DNA of 64,000 nt from an uncultured Christensenellaceae bacterium (GTDB taxonomy: Bacteria > Bacillota > Clostridia > Christensenellales > Pumilibacteraceae), in NCBI GenBank assembly GCA_910587455.1, contig CAJULK010000004.1:66718-130717 (forward strand). The letters run 5' to 3'. Numbering within the stretch: the stretch's first letter is position 1; each line of letters begins with the position of its first letter. This document shows, piece by piece, positions 26,383 through 35,800 of the stretch. Position numbers and translations under genes: made by a program. The notes under the pieces were generated by a model. It saw only the letters and a list, made by a program, of their open reading frames with translations. It searched no databases and had not been told where the DNA came from.

Positions 26383-27796
26383 GTCTGCGCCCTCCTCTCC
26401 GCCGTATAAGCCGCTCTTTGTCGAGCGCGATCTCGCTTTTGACCGTTTCGCGCACGGGCGGCGCGCGCCTGCGCATCAGATAGTATCTAAGCTCGTCCAA
26501 ACAGTGATCGTCCGTCTTGACGGGACGGTCGCCGTCGCCCCAACGATAGCTTTTGAGCTCGCGTATGAGGTTGACGCACGTGTCGAATATAAAAAGCCGC
26601 GGCTTCCCGTCGGTCATAAGATAACGTTTGACGACGTTTATTCCCGAGAACAGATCTTTGTCGACGCGGGTGTCTGCGAGTATCCCGTTGTCGCAAAACA
26701 GCTCCGCGACCGATCTTTCGGCATTGAGCGTGTGCTGACCCGCCGCACTGTCTATAAGCGCCTCCAAGCGCCCGCGTCCGTCGGTGTGCCAACAGAGCGC
26801 CGCGCTTATTTCGCGTATGCGCTCGGCATGGTGCGCCACGCTCTTGCCCGCTTCGAAATGCTCGGCCACAACATACACGTTGCCGTCGTAGTCCACGGCG
26901 TACCAATGGCAGGACAGCGGATTGTTCAGACCCGGGTCTATCGACAGCCTGTCCTGCCAATCGCGCGGAACGTCGAACGGCTTGACGACGTGCACTCGCT
27001 CGTCGAACTCGGTATACACCGCGCCCTTTGCGTCTACGAACCTGCCGTAACGGCGCACGTCGCGTTCGGCGTCCGTCATAGCCGCGGACACCCTGTCCAA
27101 CTCGGCTTTGTCGAGATACGGATTGTCCGACCATTCCATAAAAATGTGCCACACCTCGGGATCCGCATTGCAGTTGAGATATATGCGCTTATACACAAAC
27201 GTCAGCCCGAGGAGCGGCGTCATCGTCCCGAATATCAGCCCCTTTTTATCGACGACGCGCATTGCGCACTCGTCGTAAATATCCTCGGGCGGTTCTTCGT
27301 CGAACCACACGTAGTCGAGCGACGCGCCCGCAAACTTATCCCTGCCCGCTTCGCACGTTTTGAAACATATCGTACTGACCGTGCCGAACACGTTTTTTAC
27401 TGCGATATAATCTATTATCCCGCCAGACGGGTTTTGCGCTTTGCCGCTCTCCATAACTATATCAGCGATCCAATCGGGATTGAGATAATGCAGTATCTTT
27501 TTCTGCGCGACGTCGCGCTGAACTCTGCGGCTGAGCGACACCACCCAACCGTCCGTGCGCTTGTTGTTTCTGTACGGATGTATTCCGCGCGCGAGCCATA
27601 CCGTTTCGGCTGCGCCGCATTCCGTCTTTCCCGTGCGGTTGCCGCCGAACACCCAACGGTTGCGCTTTTCGCACTTGTGAAATTCCATTTGCTTGGCGTG
27701 CACTTTATCGACGTTGTACCGAGCGAGCGCATTGTTGTCGTACCGCCTTTTCTGTTCTCGCTCTATCTTCAAAATCTCGCTTATTATACGGCGCAA
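26372..27796 (-). CDS. terL: Phage terminase large subunit
   Basis: DNA-packaging motor and nuclease, 474 residues. Walker A GGNRTGKTE, Walker B VWFDEEPPED, then an RNase-H-like nuclease domain (SIDPGLNNPLSCHW, ALIDSAAGQHTL, DDHCLDELRYYLM). It starts at a TTG (27796) with AAAGGAGG five to six bases upstream; no ATG with an SD exists. No separate small subunit is recognised. Confidence 0.9.
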   Translation of the reverse strand: MRRIISEILKIEREQKRRYDNNALARYNVDKVHAKQMEFHKCEKRNRWVFGGNRTGKTECGAAETVWLARGIHPYRNNKRTDGWVVSLSRRVQRDVAQKKILHYLNPDWIADIVMESGKAQNPSGGIIDYIAVKNVFGTVSTICFKTCEAGRDKFAGASLDYVWFDEEPPEDIYDECAMRVVDKKGLIFGTMTPLLGLTFVYKRIYLNCNADPEVWHIFMEWSDNPYLDKAELDRVSAAMTDAERDVRRYGRFVDAKGAVYTEFDERVHVVKPFDVPRDWQDRLSIDPGLNNPLSCHWYAVDYDGNVYVVAEHFEAGKSVAHHAERIREISAALCWHTDGRGRLEALIDSAAGQHTLNAERSVAELFCDNGILADTRVDKDLFSGINVVKRYLMTDGKPRLFIFDTCVNLIRELKSYRWGDGDRPVKTDDHCLDELRYYLMRRRAPPVRETVKSEIALDKERLIRRRGGRRHER

Positions 27797-27890
27797 ATCC
27801 CCCTCCTTTGCGAATACCGAAAGACCGAACGCGTGCGACGATTAGCCGAGATCAGACACGATCAGCCGTAATTCGACGGCCGCGACGCGG

Positions 27891-27896
27891 TATAAT
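27891..27896 (+). promoter_or_regulatory. Possible -10 element of a leaderless SH3b transcript
   Basis: A perfect TATAAT ends six bases before the ATG at 27903, there is no SD site, and no convincing -35 box lies upstream. If used, the message would start at or next to the start codon. Confidence 0.35.
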
Positions 27897-27902
27897 CGAA
27901 AC

Positions 27903-28565
27903 ATGGTATCGCTATGCAACATTATCACGGCGCTGACCTTTTTTCTCATGCCCGCGCCCACCGTTCTGTACGATTCGAACAGCCTGCCTATAGTCACGCT
28001 TCCGACCGGTTATTTCGTCATGCAATCGGACGCCGCTGCACCGGACGGATTTATAGCGGTCACGTACGACGATATAAACGGGTTCGTGCGAATATCGGAC
28101 GTTCGGCAGGTCGATTACAGCCCTGTCACAAAGTACGAAACGACCGTCAAATTCAAATGCGATAACGACGGGCAAAAAGTAAACCTGCGCGCCGCGCCGA
28201 GCAGATCCGCCGATGTCGTAACCGTTTTGAACTCGGACGCGAGCGGACGGTGCTACGGTCCTACCGACGGCGACGCGCTGATATCGGGCGGCGATACGAC
28301 GTGGTATTACGTCAGCGTGGACGGCATGCGCGGATACTGCTACTACGCACACATCGACGTTGACCCCACTCCGCCCAACATTATCGAGAAAGAACCCGAT
28401 CCGCTGCCGCCCGAACAGGAAAAACCTGCGAAACAGCCTACTGACGAACCTCAATCGCGCATGTCAACCGTAGCCGCGATAATATTCATCGTCGCACTGT
28501 GCATACCCGTACCGTTCATCATGTTTTTTCTTTTCCGCAAACCGAAAAACCGCGAAACGGAATGA
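27903..28565 (+). CDS. SH3b-domain protein with C-terminal membrane anchor
   Basis: 220 residues. An N-terminal hydrophobic segment (ALTFFLMPAPTVL) acts as signal or anchor; a first small domain (PIVTLPTGYFVMQSD...FVRISDV) and a second with VKFKCDNDGQKVNLRAAPSRSADVVTVLN look like bacterial SH3 repeats. A Pro/Glu-rich linker and a C-terminal helix (VAAIIFIVALCIPVPFIMFFLF) with basic tail follow. Likely a surface or cell-wall-linked protein. It lies on the opposite strand from its neighbours. Confidence 0.75.
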   Translation: MVSLCNIITALTFFLMPAPTVLYDSNSLPIVTLPTGYFVMQSDAAAPDGFIAVTYDDINGFVRISDVRQVDYSPVTKYETTVKFKCDNDGQKVNLRAAPSRSADVVTVLNSDASGRCYGPTDGDALISGGDTTWYYVSVDGMRGYCYYAHIDVDPTPPNIIEKEPDPLPPEQEKPAKQPTDEPQSRMSTVAAIIFIVALCIPVPFIMFFLFRKPKNRETE

Positions 28566-28599
28566 TGCGGCCGCGTCACGCCTTTATCTTTTCGACACT

Positions 28600-28633
28600 G
28601 CCGTGCCGATAAATACAGCCATAACGGCACGGC
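28600..28633. terminator. Bidirectional terminator between convergent genes
   Basis: GCCGTGCCG (28600-28608) pairs perfectly with CGGCACGGC (28625-28633). T/A runs flank it on both sides (TTTTC before, AAAAG after), as expected for a shared terminator. Confidence 0.6.
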
Positions 28634-28689
28634 AAAAGAACAGATCTTCGATTGCCTGCACTGAGCTATGCTCTAATGCCCGTAATTGC

Positions 28690-29091
28690 TTATATCTCCG
28701 ACGCCGAAGCGGCACGCCTGCGGTTATTTTTTACGCATGCGAAAATATACGAAAATTCTTTTTTGACGCGGCTCGCGGTATATCCCGCTTTATTGAGCGC
28801 CGCGCGCGCCGTATCCCAAAACGAATCGTCGTTGCCGGGCGGCACGGCGCGCGTAAAACGACTGCGATCGCCGACCGTCTCGCGCCTGATGTATTCGTTG
28901 AGCACCTTTATATTACACAGATCGATACGCCTGTTATCGAGCGCTATAAGTTTTTTCACAACGGTCTCCGCAGGCGAAACAAGATCGGCTATAACGCGCT
29001 CCTGTTCTCTGTCTATATCCGCCTGCATCCCGTATATAACCGACTCCGCGGCAATCAAGTCTCCTATTATCTTTCTTTCCGATTCCGACAT
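28690..29091 (-). CDS. Helical protein, possible phage late-gene regulator
   Basis: 133 residues: SERKIIGDLIAAESVIYGMQADIDREQERV, then ALDNRRIDLCNIKVLNEYIRRE and a C-terminal helical part DSFWDTARAALNKAGYTASRVKKEF. Length and helix layout recall RinA/ArpU-type regulators near terminase genes, but similarity is weak. GAGG lies eight bases before the ATG. A 15-bp inverted repeat sits 38 bases upstream. Treat as unknown. Confidence 0.45.
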   Translation of the reverse strand: MSESERKIIGDLIAAESVIYGMQADIDREQERVIADLVSPAETVVKKLIALDNRRIDLCNIKVLNEYIRRETVGDRSRFTRAVPPGNDDSFWDTARAALNKAGYTASRVKKEFSYIFACVKNNRRRAASASEI

Positions 29092-29128
29092 CGCATGTTC
29101 CTCACTGATTATCTATGCGAAGTCTATC

Positions 29129-29164
29129 ACCGATATGTTGACAACAGTATGTCAACATATCGGT
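29129..29164. promoter_or_regulatory. Perfect 15-bp inverted repeat, putative operator
   Basis: ACCGATATGTTGACA (29129-29143) and its exact complement (29150-29164) flank a six-base spacer. Each arm contains TTGACA. No U-tract follows, so a protein-binding site is more likely than a terminator. It lies just upstream of the 133-residue gene. Confidence 0.6.
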
Positions 29165-29199
29165 ATTTGTAAATTGCCGCATTATTTTTTTCGAAAACG

Positions 29200-29224
29200 A
29201 AAAAGACGGCCGAAACCGACCGTC
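29200..29224 (-). terminator. Terminator of the alpha/beta hydrolase gene
   Basis: On the transcript GACGGTCG pairs with CGGCCGTC (one G-U) around a four-base loop and is followed by TTTTTCGTTTTCG. Confidence 0.75.
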
Positions 29225-29254
29225 ATTATAAGCACACACGATTAAAATTATCGG

Positions 29255-30184
29255 CTAAAACACCCTGTCGATAAACTCGCCGACGGTATCCGTATACTTT
29301 TGCGGATCTTTGACGTACGCGCAGGCGTGAGCGGCGCCCGGCACCGAGTAGAGCGCTTTATCTGCGGCGCCGCACGCTTCGTACAGTTTTACGCCGAGTT
29401 CGTACGGAACGAACTTGTCTGATTCGCCGTGAATAAAAAGCGACGGAACGGAAACGTTTCGCGCAAGCGGAACTATGTCCGCGTCCGCTATCGAATAGCC
29501 GAGCTTGAGTCTCACGCCGACGGCGAGCGGCAAAAGCGCCAAGGACTTAGGCAAACGCACTTTTTTCAAGCAAGCGAGATATTCCTCGCGCTGCGACGAA
29601 AACCCGCAATCGTCGATCAGGCATTTGACTTGCGGCGGCGGATTCATGCCTGCCGCCGCGACTACGGACGCGCCGCCCATGGACACGCCGACGAGCGCGA
29701 TTTCGACCGAACTGCCGTAAACGGATACGACTTTATCCGTCCAGCGCAGGATATCGAAACGGTCTATCCACGCCATGCCGACATATTTGCCGCCGCTTAT
29801 GCTGTGCCCTCGCGCCGCAGGAAGAAGCACGTCGAAACCGCGGTCGTAAAAAATCTTTGCCTGCACCTGCATAGAACGCGGAGTCGCACTGTAACCGTGC
29901 TGACAAACGGCAACGCGCGCCGCCGCCCGTTCTCCGCTATGTTTTATAAGAAGCGCGCGCAGATCGACGCCGTCGTACGCCTTTATCTCGACGACTTCGG
30001 TCGAATCTTTAAGATCGTCGAACCACTTTATGTCGATTCCGTAATCTTCGGGATCGCCCTTGCTGGGTTTATTTCTTCTGCCGAGGACTTTTTCGAACGC
30101 GATAAACGATCCGGCGAAAAACGCGACCGCTATTATCAGTATAACGCACGCAACGACAGTAAGAGCTATCATCCAACCTTGCAT
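29255..30184 (-). CDS. Membrane-anchored alpha/beta hydrolase
   Basis: 309 residues. One N-terminal helix (MIALTVVACVILIIAVAFFAG), then an alpha/beta-hydrolase domain: VAVCQHGYSAT (oxyanion region), GVSMGGAS (nucleophile elbow), LFIHGESDKFVP (acid) and PGAAHA (His). Likely a membrane-tethered esterase, lipase or peptidase facing the cytoplasm or outside; substrate unknown. The ATG at 30184 is chosen for AAGGAG six bases upstream; an upstream in-frame extension lacks such a site. Promoter at 30227-30256. Confidence 0.85.
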   Translation of the reverse strand: MQGWMIALTVVACVILIIAVAFFAGSFIAFEKVLGRRNKPSKGDPEDYGIDIKWFDDLKDSTEVVEIKAYDGVDLRALLIKHSGERAAARVAVCQHGYSATPRSMQVQAKIFYDRGFDVLLPAARGHSISGGKYVGMAWIDRFDILRWTDKVVSVYGSSVEIALVGVSMGGASVVAAAGMNPPPQVKCLIDDCGFSSQREEYLACLKKVRLPKSLALLPLAVGVRLKLGYSIADADIVPLARNVSVPSLFIHGESDKFVPYELGVKLYEACGAADKALYSVPGAAHACAYVKDPQKYTDTVGEFIDRVF

Positions 30185-30226
30185 ACCCATCTCCTTAAAA
30201 CGCCGCAACCGTGCGGCGCCGCACAC

Positions 30227-30256
30227 AGTATAGCACGCGGCGCGCAATAATGTCAA
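30227..30256 (-). promoter_or_regulatory. Promoter of the hydrolase gene
   Basis: Minus strand TTGACA (30251-30256), 18-base spacer, TATACT (30227-30232). Positions 30257-30439 upstream hold nothing that I recognise. Confidence 0.75.
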
Positions 30257-30439
30257 GCGCGCCGCGGTAAGCACCGCACACGTTTCGTTTGCAAAATCGC
30301 AAAACTCAATGCAATACGCTGTAATGAAAATTTCGATGTCTGTTCCGAATTCGCGCCAAGCGATCGGCGAACCTGCGCGGATCGGCGTTTCGTTTCTTTA
30401 CTTGCTCTCTCCGCGCGCTTTCTCTTCCGCGAAAACATT

Positions 30440-30472
30440 ATACCCCCGCACTGCATAGCAGTGCGGGGGTAT
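30440..30472 (-). terminator. Terminator of tRNA-Arg(CCT)
   Basis: A perfect 15-bp stem (ATACCCCCGCACTGC and its complement) with a three-base loop follows the tRNA and then TATAATGTTTT. Its first base is the terminal A of the encoded CCA. Confidence 0.8.
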
Positions 30473-30546
30473 GGCGTTCCCGGCGGGAATCGAACCCACA
30501 GCAATCGCTTAGGAGGCGACTATTTTATCCGTTAAACTACGGGAAC
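30472..30546 (-). tRNA. tRNA-Arg (anticodon CCT)
   Basis: The minus strand folds as a cloverleaf: acceptor GTTCCCG/CGGGAAC, anticodon stem GTCGC/GCGAT with loop CTCCTAA (anticodon CCT), T stem GTGGG/CCCGC with TTCGATT loop, then discriminator G and encoded CCA. It reads AGG codons. The D arm is short. Confidence 0.92.
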
Positions 30547-30612
30547 AGTTGCTTTGTTTTCCGACTTTAACAGTATACCATTTGCCGCCGCGGCAGTCAA
30601 GCGATTTATGCA

Positions 30613-30641
30613 TTGACAGCGGCGCTTCGATATGCTATAAT
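30613..30641 (+). promoter_or_regulatory. Promoter of the GNAT acetyltransferase gene
   Basis: TTGACA (30613-30618), 17-base spacer, TATAAT (30636-30641): a perfect consensus promoter 27 bases before the ATG. Confidence 0.85.
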
Positions 30642-30668
30642 ACTTAAAAAATTATCGAGGTGCGAATA

Positions 30669-31238
30669 ATGAAAGACGTATTCATAACACTGCCCGAGTT
30701 GGACGGCAAACGGTTCAAACTGCGCGGAGTGCGTTCGGACGATTCGGAAGCGCTTTTCGAAGTCTATTCGGACGAAAAAGCCGTGCCGTTTTTCAACGGA
30801 GACAACTGCCACGGCGACGATTTTCACTACACAACGAAAAAGCGCATGAACGAAGCCGTTGAGTTTTGGCTTTGGAGCTACGAAAAGCGCTATTTCGTGC
30901 GTTGGGCGATCGCGGATAAAAGCTCCGACCGCGCGATAGGCACGATCGAACTTTTCCACCGAGACAGCGACCGCGACGTTTACGACAACTGCGGACTTTT
31001 GCGGCTCGACCTGAAAAGCGAGTACGAAACTCGCGACGCAATAGCCGAAATCCTGTCGCTCGTCTGCCCGCCCGCGTTCGACCTGTTCTACTGCGACAAA
31101 ATAGCGACCAAGATCAAACCGTTCGCAGCGGAACGTCTTGCCGCGGCAAAGTCTGCGGGTTTTACACCGTCGCCCGCACCGCTGATCGGCGACGACGGAA
31201 CGGAGTATTTCGATTATTACATATTAAGATCCGAATAG
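30669..31238 (+). CDS. GNAT-family N-acetyltransferase
   Basis: 189 residues. Starts KDVFITLPELDGKRFKLRGVRSDDSEALFEVYSDEKAV, typical of RimJ/RimL-like GNATs; WAIADKSSDRAIGTIELFHRD is the central strand pair, and CGLLRLDLKSEYETRDAIAEIL the acetyl-CoA-binding helix region, although the Q/R-x2-G-x-G/A loop is degenerate. A role as small-molecule or protein acetyltransferase is likely. The ATG at 30669 is chosen over the GTG at 30660 because of GAGGTG. Confidence 0.7.
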   Translation: MKDVFITLPELDGKRFKLRGVRSDDSEALFEVYSDEKAVPFFNGDNCHGDDFHYTTKKRMNEAVEFWLWSYEKRYFVRWAIADKSSDRAIGTIELFHRDSDRDVYDNCGLLRLDLKSEYETRDAIAEILSLVCPPAFDLFYCDKIATKIKPFAAERLAAAKSAGFTPSPAPLIGDDGTEYFDYYILRSE

Positions 31239-31269
31239 ACGATTTATCCGCAACAGCAAACCCGACTGT

Positions 31270-31310
31270 AAAAAAATACCGACCCGCACATCACGGCTCG
31301 GTATTTTTTT
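31270..31310. terminator. Strong bidirectional terminator
   Basis: AAAAAAATACCGA and its complement form a 13-bp stem with long A/T runs on both sides; it serves the GNAT gene and the convergent large surface-protein operon. Confidence 0.9.
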
Positions 31311-31319
31311 CATGACGAT

Positions 31320-32828
31320 CTACTGTTCGTCCGCACCCGATTCATCTGTCGCCGCTGCTTCTTGCTCCGCGTCGGGATCTTCGGTCTTGCGCCGAGCGGG
31401 CGGCTTGCGCAAAAACTGCGCGGCAGCTTCCCTTTCTTCGGGATTGTAATCTTCCTCGCGCCGAGGCAGTTCTATGACCTTGATCATTCCGCGGCGAACG
31501 AGCGTATCCGTAGCGACAAACGGCACTGCGTAATTGACGTATTCGTGTTCGGTCTGCGCCACGCCCGCTTCGGCAAACATGGCGTCGATAAGCTGCGTCG
31601 CATACTTAACCCTGCCCGCGTTCTTTATTCGGTAAAGCAGCCGCATTTTCGCCTTATCGTTGCGCGTCGAAAGGCTTTCCACCCTGTACTTGGTATTCTC
31701 GTACTTGGCGGGATCGTCGTTGAGGCACAGGCACAGCGTCTTGCCGCGGATAACGAAACTCGCGACTGCGGCGCGCGAAATCACAAACGATTCCTTTTTC
31801 CAGCTATCCACGGCGCGCACGCCGGAGTAACCGAGCAAATGATTTTTGAGCTTGGAATAGTAGCTCTTCAACTTATCGTCCGACTGTATGATACGCGCCG
31901 AAAAACTGCGGTTGTAGCGTATGCGCCGAGCTTCCGCGAGCGCGTCCTCTCGCGCGAAATCGGGAATACCGTCGCCTACGATCTTGACGAGTTTGCGCTT
32001 TACGAGCGCTTCCGTGGACTTGTAAGGCAACGTAAAGTCCTGCATTACGTAGTCGGGCTTTCTCGCAACGTCGAAGCCCGCCAGCACGATGTCGATAAGC
32101 TCTTTCGTATAGCCCGTTTTTCTGTCGCTCGTTATGCGGTATTTGCACGGCATAGCCGTCTTTTTCGCGCTGCCGACTTTCTCTACTTTGTACTTTGTTC
32201 CGTCGAACAGCGCGGGATCTACGGCGAGGAAAATGCACAGCGTTTTGCCGCGCACGACGAAGCTCGCCGCATTGCGCCTGCCTATATGGAACGTCTCTTT
32301 TTTCCAGCTCATACGCGCGCTCATGCCGCCGTACGACATGATGTAGTTTTTAAGTTCCGAATAGCGCGCTTTGAGATCGGTATCGGCTTGAGTGATACGC
32401 GCGGTAAAGCTGTAGTTGTAGCGCATGACCTTGCCCGTATCGGTAAGCCTGACGTCGAGCGGCTCGCCCTCTTCCTCGTCGTCCTGTTCGTCCGCTTCGT
32501 CGAGCGGTTCTTCCTGTTCGCCGTCATCGTCGTCGGAAACGACGGCTTCGATTTCCTTAGGCGGAAAAAGCACGCCGACCGGTCCCGTAAAGCCTTGCAT
32601 CTCGACTGCAGCGCCCGAACGCATGGCGTTCAGTTTTTCCATGAGCGCGTCGCGCTGATGCTGAAGCGTTTCCGTATGCAGTTTATGAACGCCGCGCTTA
32701 TGCAAGAGACAGCCGAGCCAAATGTTTACGCCCACGCACGCCGCAAGCAGTATCGCGACGATCGCGATACCGGCAATCTGTCCGCCCGAAAATAAACCTA
32801 CCGAAATAAAATCAATAACCGCGATCAT
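31320..32828 (-). CDS. Membrane protein with two tandem copies of a ~140-residue clostridial domain
   Basis: 502 residues. One helix near the N-terminus (IAGIAIVAILLAACVGVNIWLGCLL), then an acidic linker (DDDDGEQEEPLDEADEQDDEEE) and two repeats. Each begins RYNYSFTARITQAD or RYNRSFSARIIQSD, goes on to SWKKE-x-F, (F/I)V(V/I)RGKTLC and (K/R)YRI, and ends near Y-x-x-P-(Y/F)-x-(S/A)-T-(E/D)-(A/T)-LV. This duplicated domain recurs in clostridial proteins of unknown function. Its ATG is one base past the stop of the giant gene (TAAAATG), so it is translationally coupled with it. The C-terminus is charged and low-complexity. Confidence 0.8.
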   Translation of the reverse strand: MIAVIDFISVGLFSGGQIAGIAIVAILLAACVGVNIWLGCLLHKRGVHKLHTETLQHQRDALMEKLNAMRSGAAVEMQGFTGPVGVLFPPKEIEAVVSDDDDGEQEEPLDEADEQDDEEEGEPLDVRLTDTGKVMRYNYSFTARITQADTDLKARYSELKNYIMSYGGMSARMSWKKETFHIGRRNAASFVVRGKTLCIFLAVDPALFDGTKYKVEKVGSAKKTAMPCKYRITSDRKTGYTKELIDIVLAGFDVARKPDYVMQDFTLPYKSTEALVKRKLVKIVGDGIPDFAREDALAEARRIRYNRSFSARIIQSDDKLKSYYSKLKNHLLGYSGVRAVDSWKKESFVISRAAVASFVIRGKTLCLCLNDDPAKYENTKYRVESLSTRNDKAKMRLLYRIKNAGRVKYATQLIDAMFAEAGVAQTEHEYVNYAVPFVATDTLVRRGMIKVIELPRREEDYNPEEREAAAQFLRKPPARRKTEDPDAEQEAAATDESGADEQ

Positions 32829-32829
32829 T

Positions 32830-35800
32830 TTACGCCGCCTCCTTTTCCGTATGTTCGGAGCGTTTCTTCTTTCTGAACCGCACGAACTGCACCGCGGCAA
32901 GGACCGCAAGCGCGCAGGCAACGCCGCCGAGCACGCTCATGACGATGATAAACACCGTGTGCGCGCCGACGATCTCGAACGAATATTCGACCGCGCCGTC
33001 CGAACCGTCCGCCCATACATAGTTGTCGGTATCGGCAAGCGTGACGGTAGCGGTAAACTTGCCGCCGTAACCCGACCTATTGCCCGTTATCTTCATTATC
33101 GCGGGATCGAACCCGTTGGGGAAGTAAGAAAGTATAGAGCCGTTTACGATGAGTCTGTCAGTATTGTCGGTAGGTTTTTCGATCTTTTTGCGAGCCACGT
33201 GCCAGCCGACGAGAGCGTTGCCCGTTTCGTCGAGACGCGTTCCGTCCGCCCAGCAATAGTTCTCCGGTCGAGCAAGCGACAGTATCACGTCGTAATCGCC
33301 CGCATTGCGCGCAAACACGTAAATGCCCGTCGTCGTACTCAGAATGTTGCCGTCGTATGCGATATCCATAGTGCGCCTGTCGAAGCCCACCACTTCCGCG
33401 CGGAGATCGGCGCCGCTGTAAGTATCGTTCTTGCCCTCGCCGTTCGCGATTATTGCGAGCGTCGGTGCGGAAAGCACTACTTTCTCTATTGCGAAGGCGA
33501 CGGGCTCGCTTATAAACTCCTCGTAGTTGTCGGTGCCGGCTACGTGAACGCGCACGTAGTATGTGCCCGCATTGCCGTTAGACGGAACGCCGCTCGTATA
33601 CCATCCGTCCGCCGCGTCGCTGTACTCGTAGACGATACGGTTGTTGCCGTAGTAAGTGTACGCCTTGGGAGCGTTCTTTTTAGCGTCGTACATACCGTAC
33701 GTCCAGCCCTCGATCTCTATAGCGGGCTTGTCGGGCGACATTACGATCAGCTCGTTGCGAGCCTTGTCTATGTGGAACGTCACGTTGCGGTCGGCAACGT
33801 CTACGGACTTCCATTTATAATTGTCGAAATCTTTCATGCGAAGCGTAAACGTGTGCGCGCCGGCGGTCACGAACCCGTCGTGAGGAAGCACCGTGTATAT
33901 CACATTGCCGCCCACATTGAAATAGTCGTCTACGATCGTGGGCATGAGCGGATCGCCCGTGTAACGCTTGTGCGGTATCTCGATAAGATCGCCGTCGATC
34001 TCTTTCTTGTCGATAAAGAAGCTCGCACTCGCAACGCCGACTATGCGGTAGTTATCGTTGTTTGTGCTTACGACGGTCGCGAGATATCTGCCCGCAAGCT
34101 CGGGTCTGTCCTCGCCCGTCTCGCCGCCCGAGAACTGTTCGCCGCCGTTCGTAACGCCCTCGTAATTATATACAAGCTGCAAAACGTTTTTGTCGAGCTC
34201 TCTGTTGTTTTCGAGATTGACGGTATAAATATGCGCGACGGTGGCGCCGACATACTTCTGCCCCGCCTCGTATTCGCTGTCCTCCGCTACGATCTGAACA
34301 GAGATCTCGAGCTCGCCTATCGTATGGATACCCGATCTAAAATCTATATCGTAGTTCATGTTCGACCGGCTCTCGCACGTAACCGCGTAAGCGCCTATGT
34401 CGCTCTCGGAATCGGCGTCGACGGCAAGACTTATGCCGAGCACCGCAACGCCCGTTTCCGCGTCCCAGCTTGCAAGCCCCGCGCCGAGAATACGCAGCTC
34501 GTTATCGAGCACTATGTTCTCGCCGTAGATCGAGTAAGACGCGCCTATTGAAACGGTTATGCGTTTTGCATGAACGACGAGTTTCCCGTCGGACGCGGCA
34601 AGGATATTGTAGTTGGAGCTTGTAAGTCCGGTCACGTATCCGTCGGCACCGGTGACAAGCGTAAGCACATACCCGTCGGACGCGTCGAGCCGCGCGGGAT
34701 CGTAATTGCCTACGAGCTTAGCCGTCGCCCTGCCCGTTATAGTCGCACCCGTATCGCCGCGCACGAAGTCCGCCGTATCGAACACGAGCTCGAACGCCGT
34801 CGGGTCGAAAGCGTCGCCGTAAGTCATCTCGGCGTTCGCCCAAGCATGAACGTTCTTTTTGGCAATAGTCAGATTTTTGTAAGCCGTCTTGCCGTTATAG
34901 TTATTGGTATCGCCGCAGACCGCTCTGATATAATAGCTGCCCGCCGCAAACTTGGGCTCGGCACTCCAAGCCGAAGCCGCGAGTTTATCCGCCGCAGTGC
35001 CGTTGTTTACCGCGTACATTACGGTCACCGACTCCGAATACGTCGCGCGCGCCGACACCGAGTACGTGCCGCCGTAAGTAATTTCTATATCCGAGCCGTC
35101 CCAAACGATATCGTTGTCCGTCGCTTTGTTTACGACCCAGGTGAGCGATACGCAATCGTTTACGGGCGCGAGTTTTTCGTTCCACTCGTAGTTCTTGTTG
35201 TTGCGCAGCTTGAAAGTAACGGTATAAGTGCCTGCGTTTATGACGGTAACGGTCGAACCCGTAGCCGTAGAAACGACGCCGCCGCCCACTGCCGACGCAT
35301 TGCCCACGCGCAGAGAATCGGTAAGAACCGCCTCGGTATCGTAGCTCGCATACGCGGTAAGCGTGTTGCCGCCGTAATACGTCAGTCCGCTCTCGTCCTT
35401 ATCCGCGACATAGAAACTCGGCATGTCTAAGACCGCTTTCTTGATTCGGAACAGATAGAAAGCCTGAGCCTCTATATCGACGGTCTCGCCGTCCGCGCCG
35501 ACGATCACGCCTTTGTAATGCGCGCGCACGATGTACCAGCCCGCGTCGTTGGGTATAACGTTGAATGTCTTACCCACTATCCTGTCGTTGTCTATCACTC
35601 GCCACGAATCGTCGTCATCGTCGGGCGTAAACTCGATCCCGTCCGCCGTGTCGTATGAATAACGTATATCAGACTTACTTCCGCTCGTAACGTCCGCGTC
35701 GGGAACGCTCGGCGTCGTGCGGTAAGTGTAATCGTCGATGTGCAACCCGACGATCGCTACTTTATTGTCTTTGGGTACTACGGTAAACGAAATTATCATA

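Larger units (their letters stand above)
17900..27796 (-). mobile_element. Compact phage-type virion cassette (prophage remnant or domesticated particle)
   Basis: Fourteen co-oriented genes with mostly 4-base overlaps encode packaging (TerL), portal, scaffold-like, capsid, head-tail and tail-nozzle-like proteins and two holins. No integrase, repressor, replication, tail-fibre or endolysin gene is visible in or next to it, and composition matches the host. No flanking direct repeats were recognised. Alternatives are a decayed podovirus-like prophage, a satellite, or a gene-transfer-agent-like particle. The limits given are those of the genes. Confidence 0.75.

Noticed and set aside
27797..29100. 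Including the SH3b gene and the 133-residue gene in the phage cassette
   Set aside because: The SH3b gene is on the other strand with its own signals, and the small gene shows only weak similarity to phage regulators, so the cassette was limited to TerL through the phiLC3-type holin.
30253..30504. A minus-strand 83-codon frame starting inside tRNA-Arg(CCT)
   Set aside because: Its first codons are tRNA sequence and the terminator hairpin lies within it.
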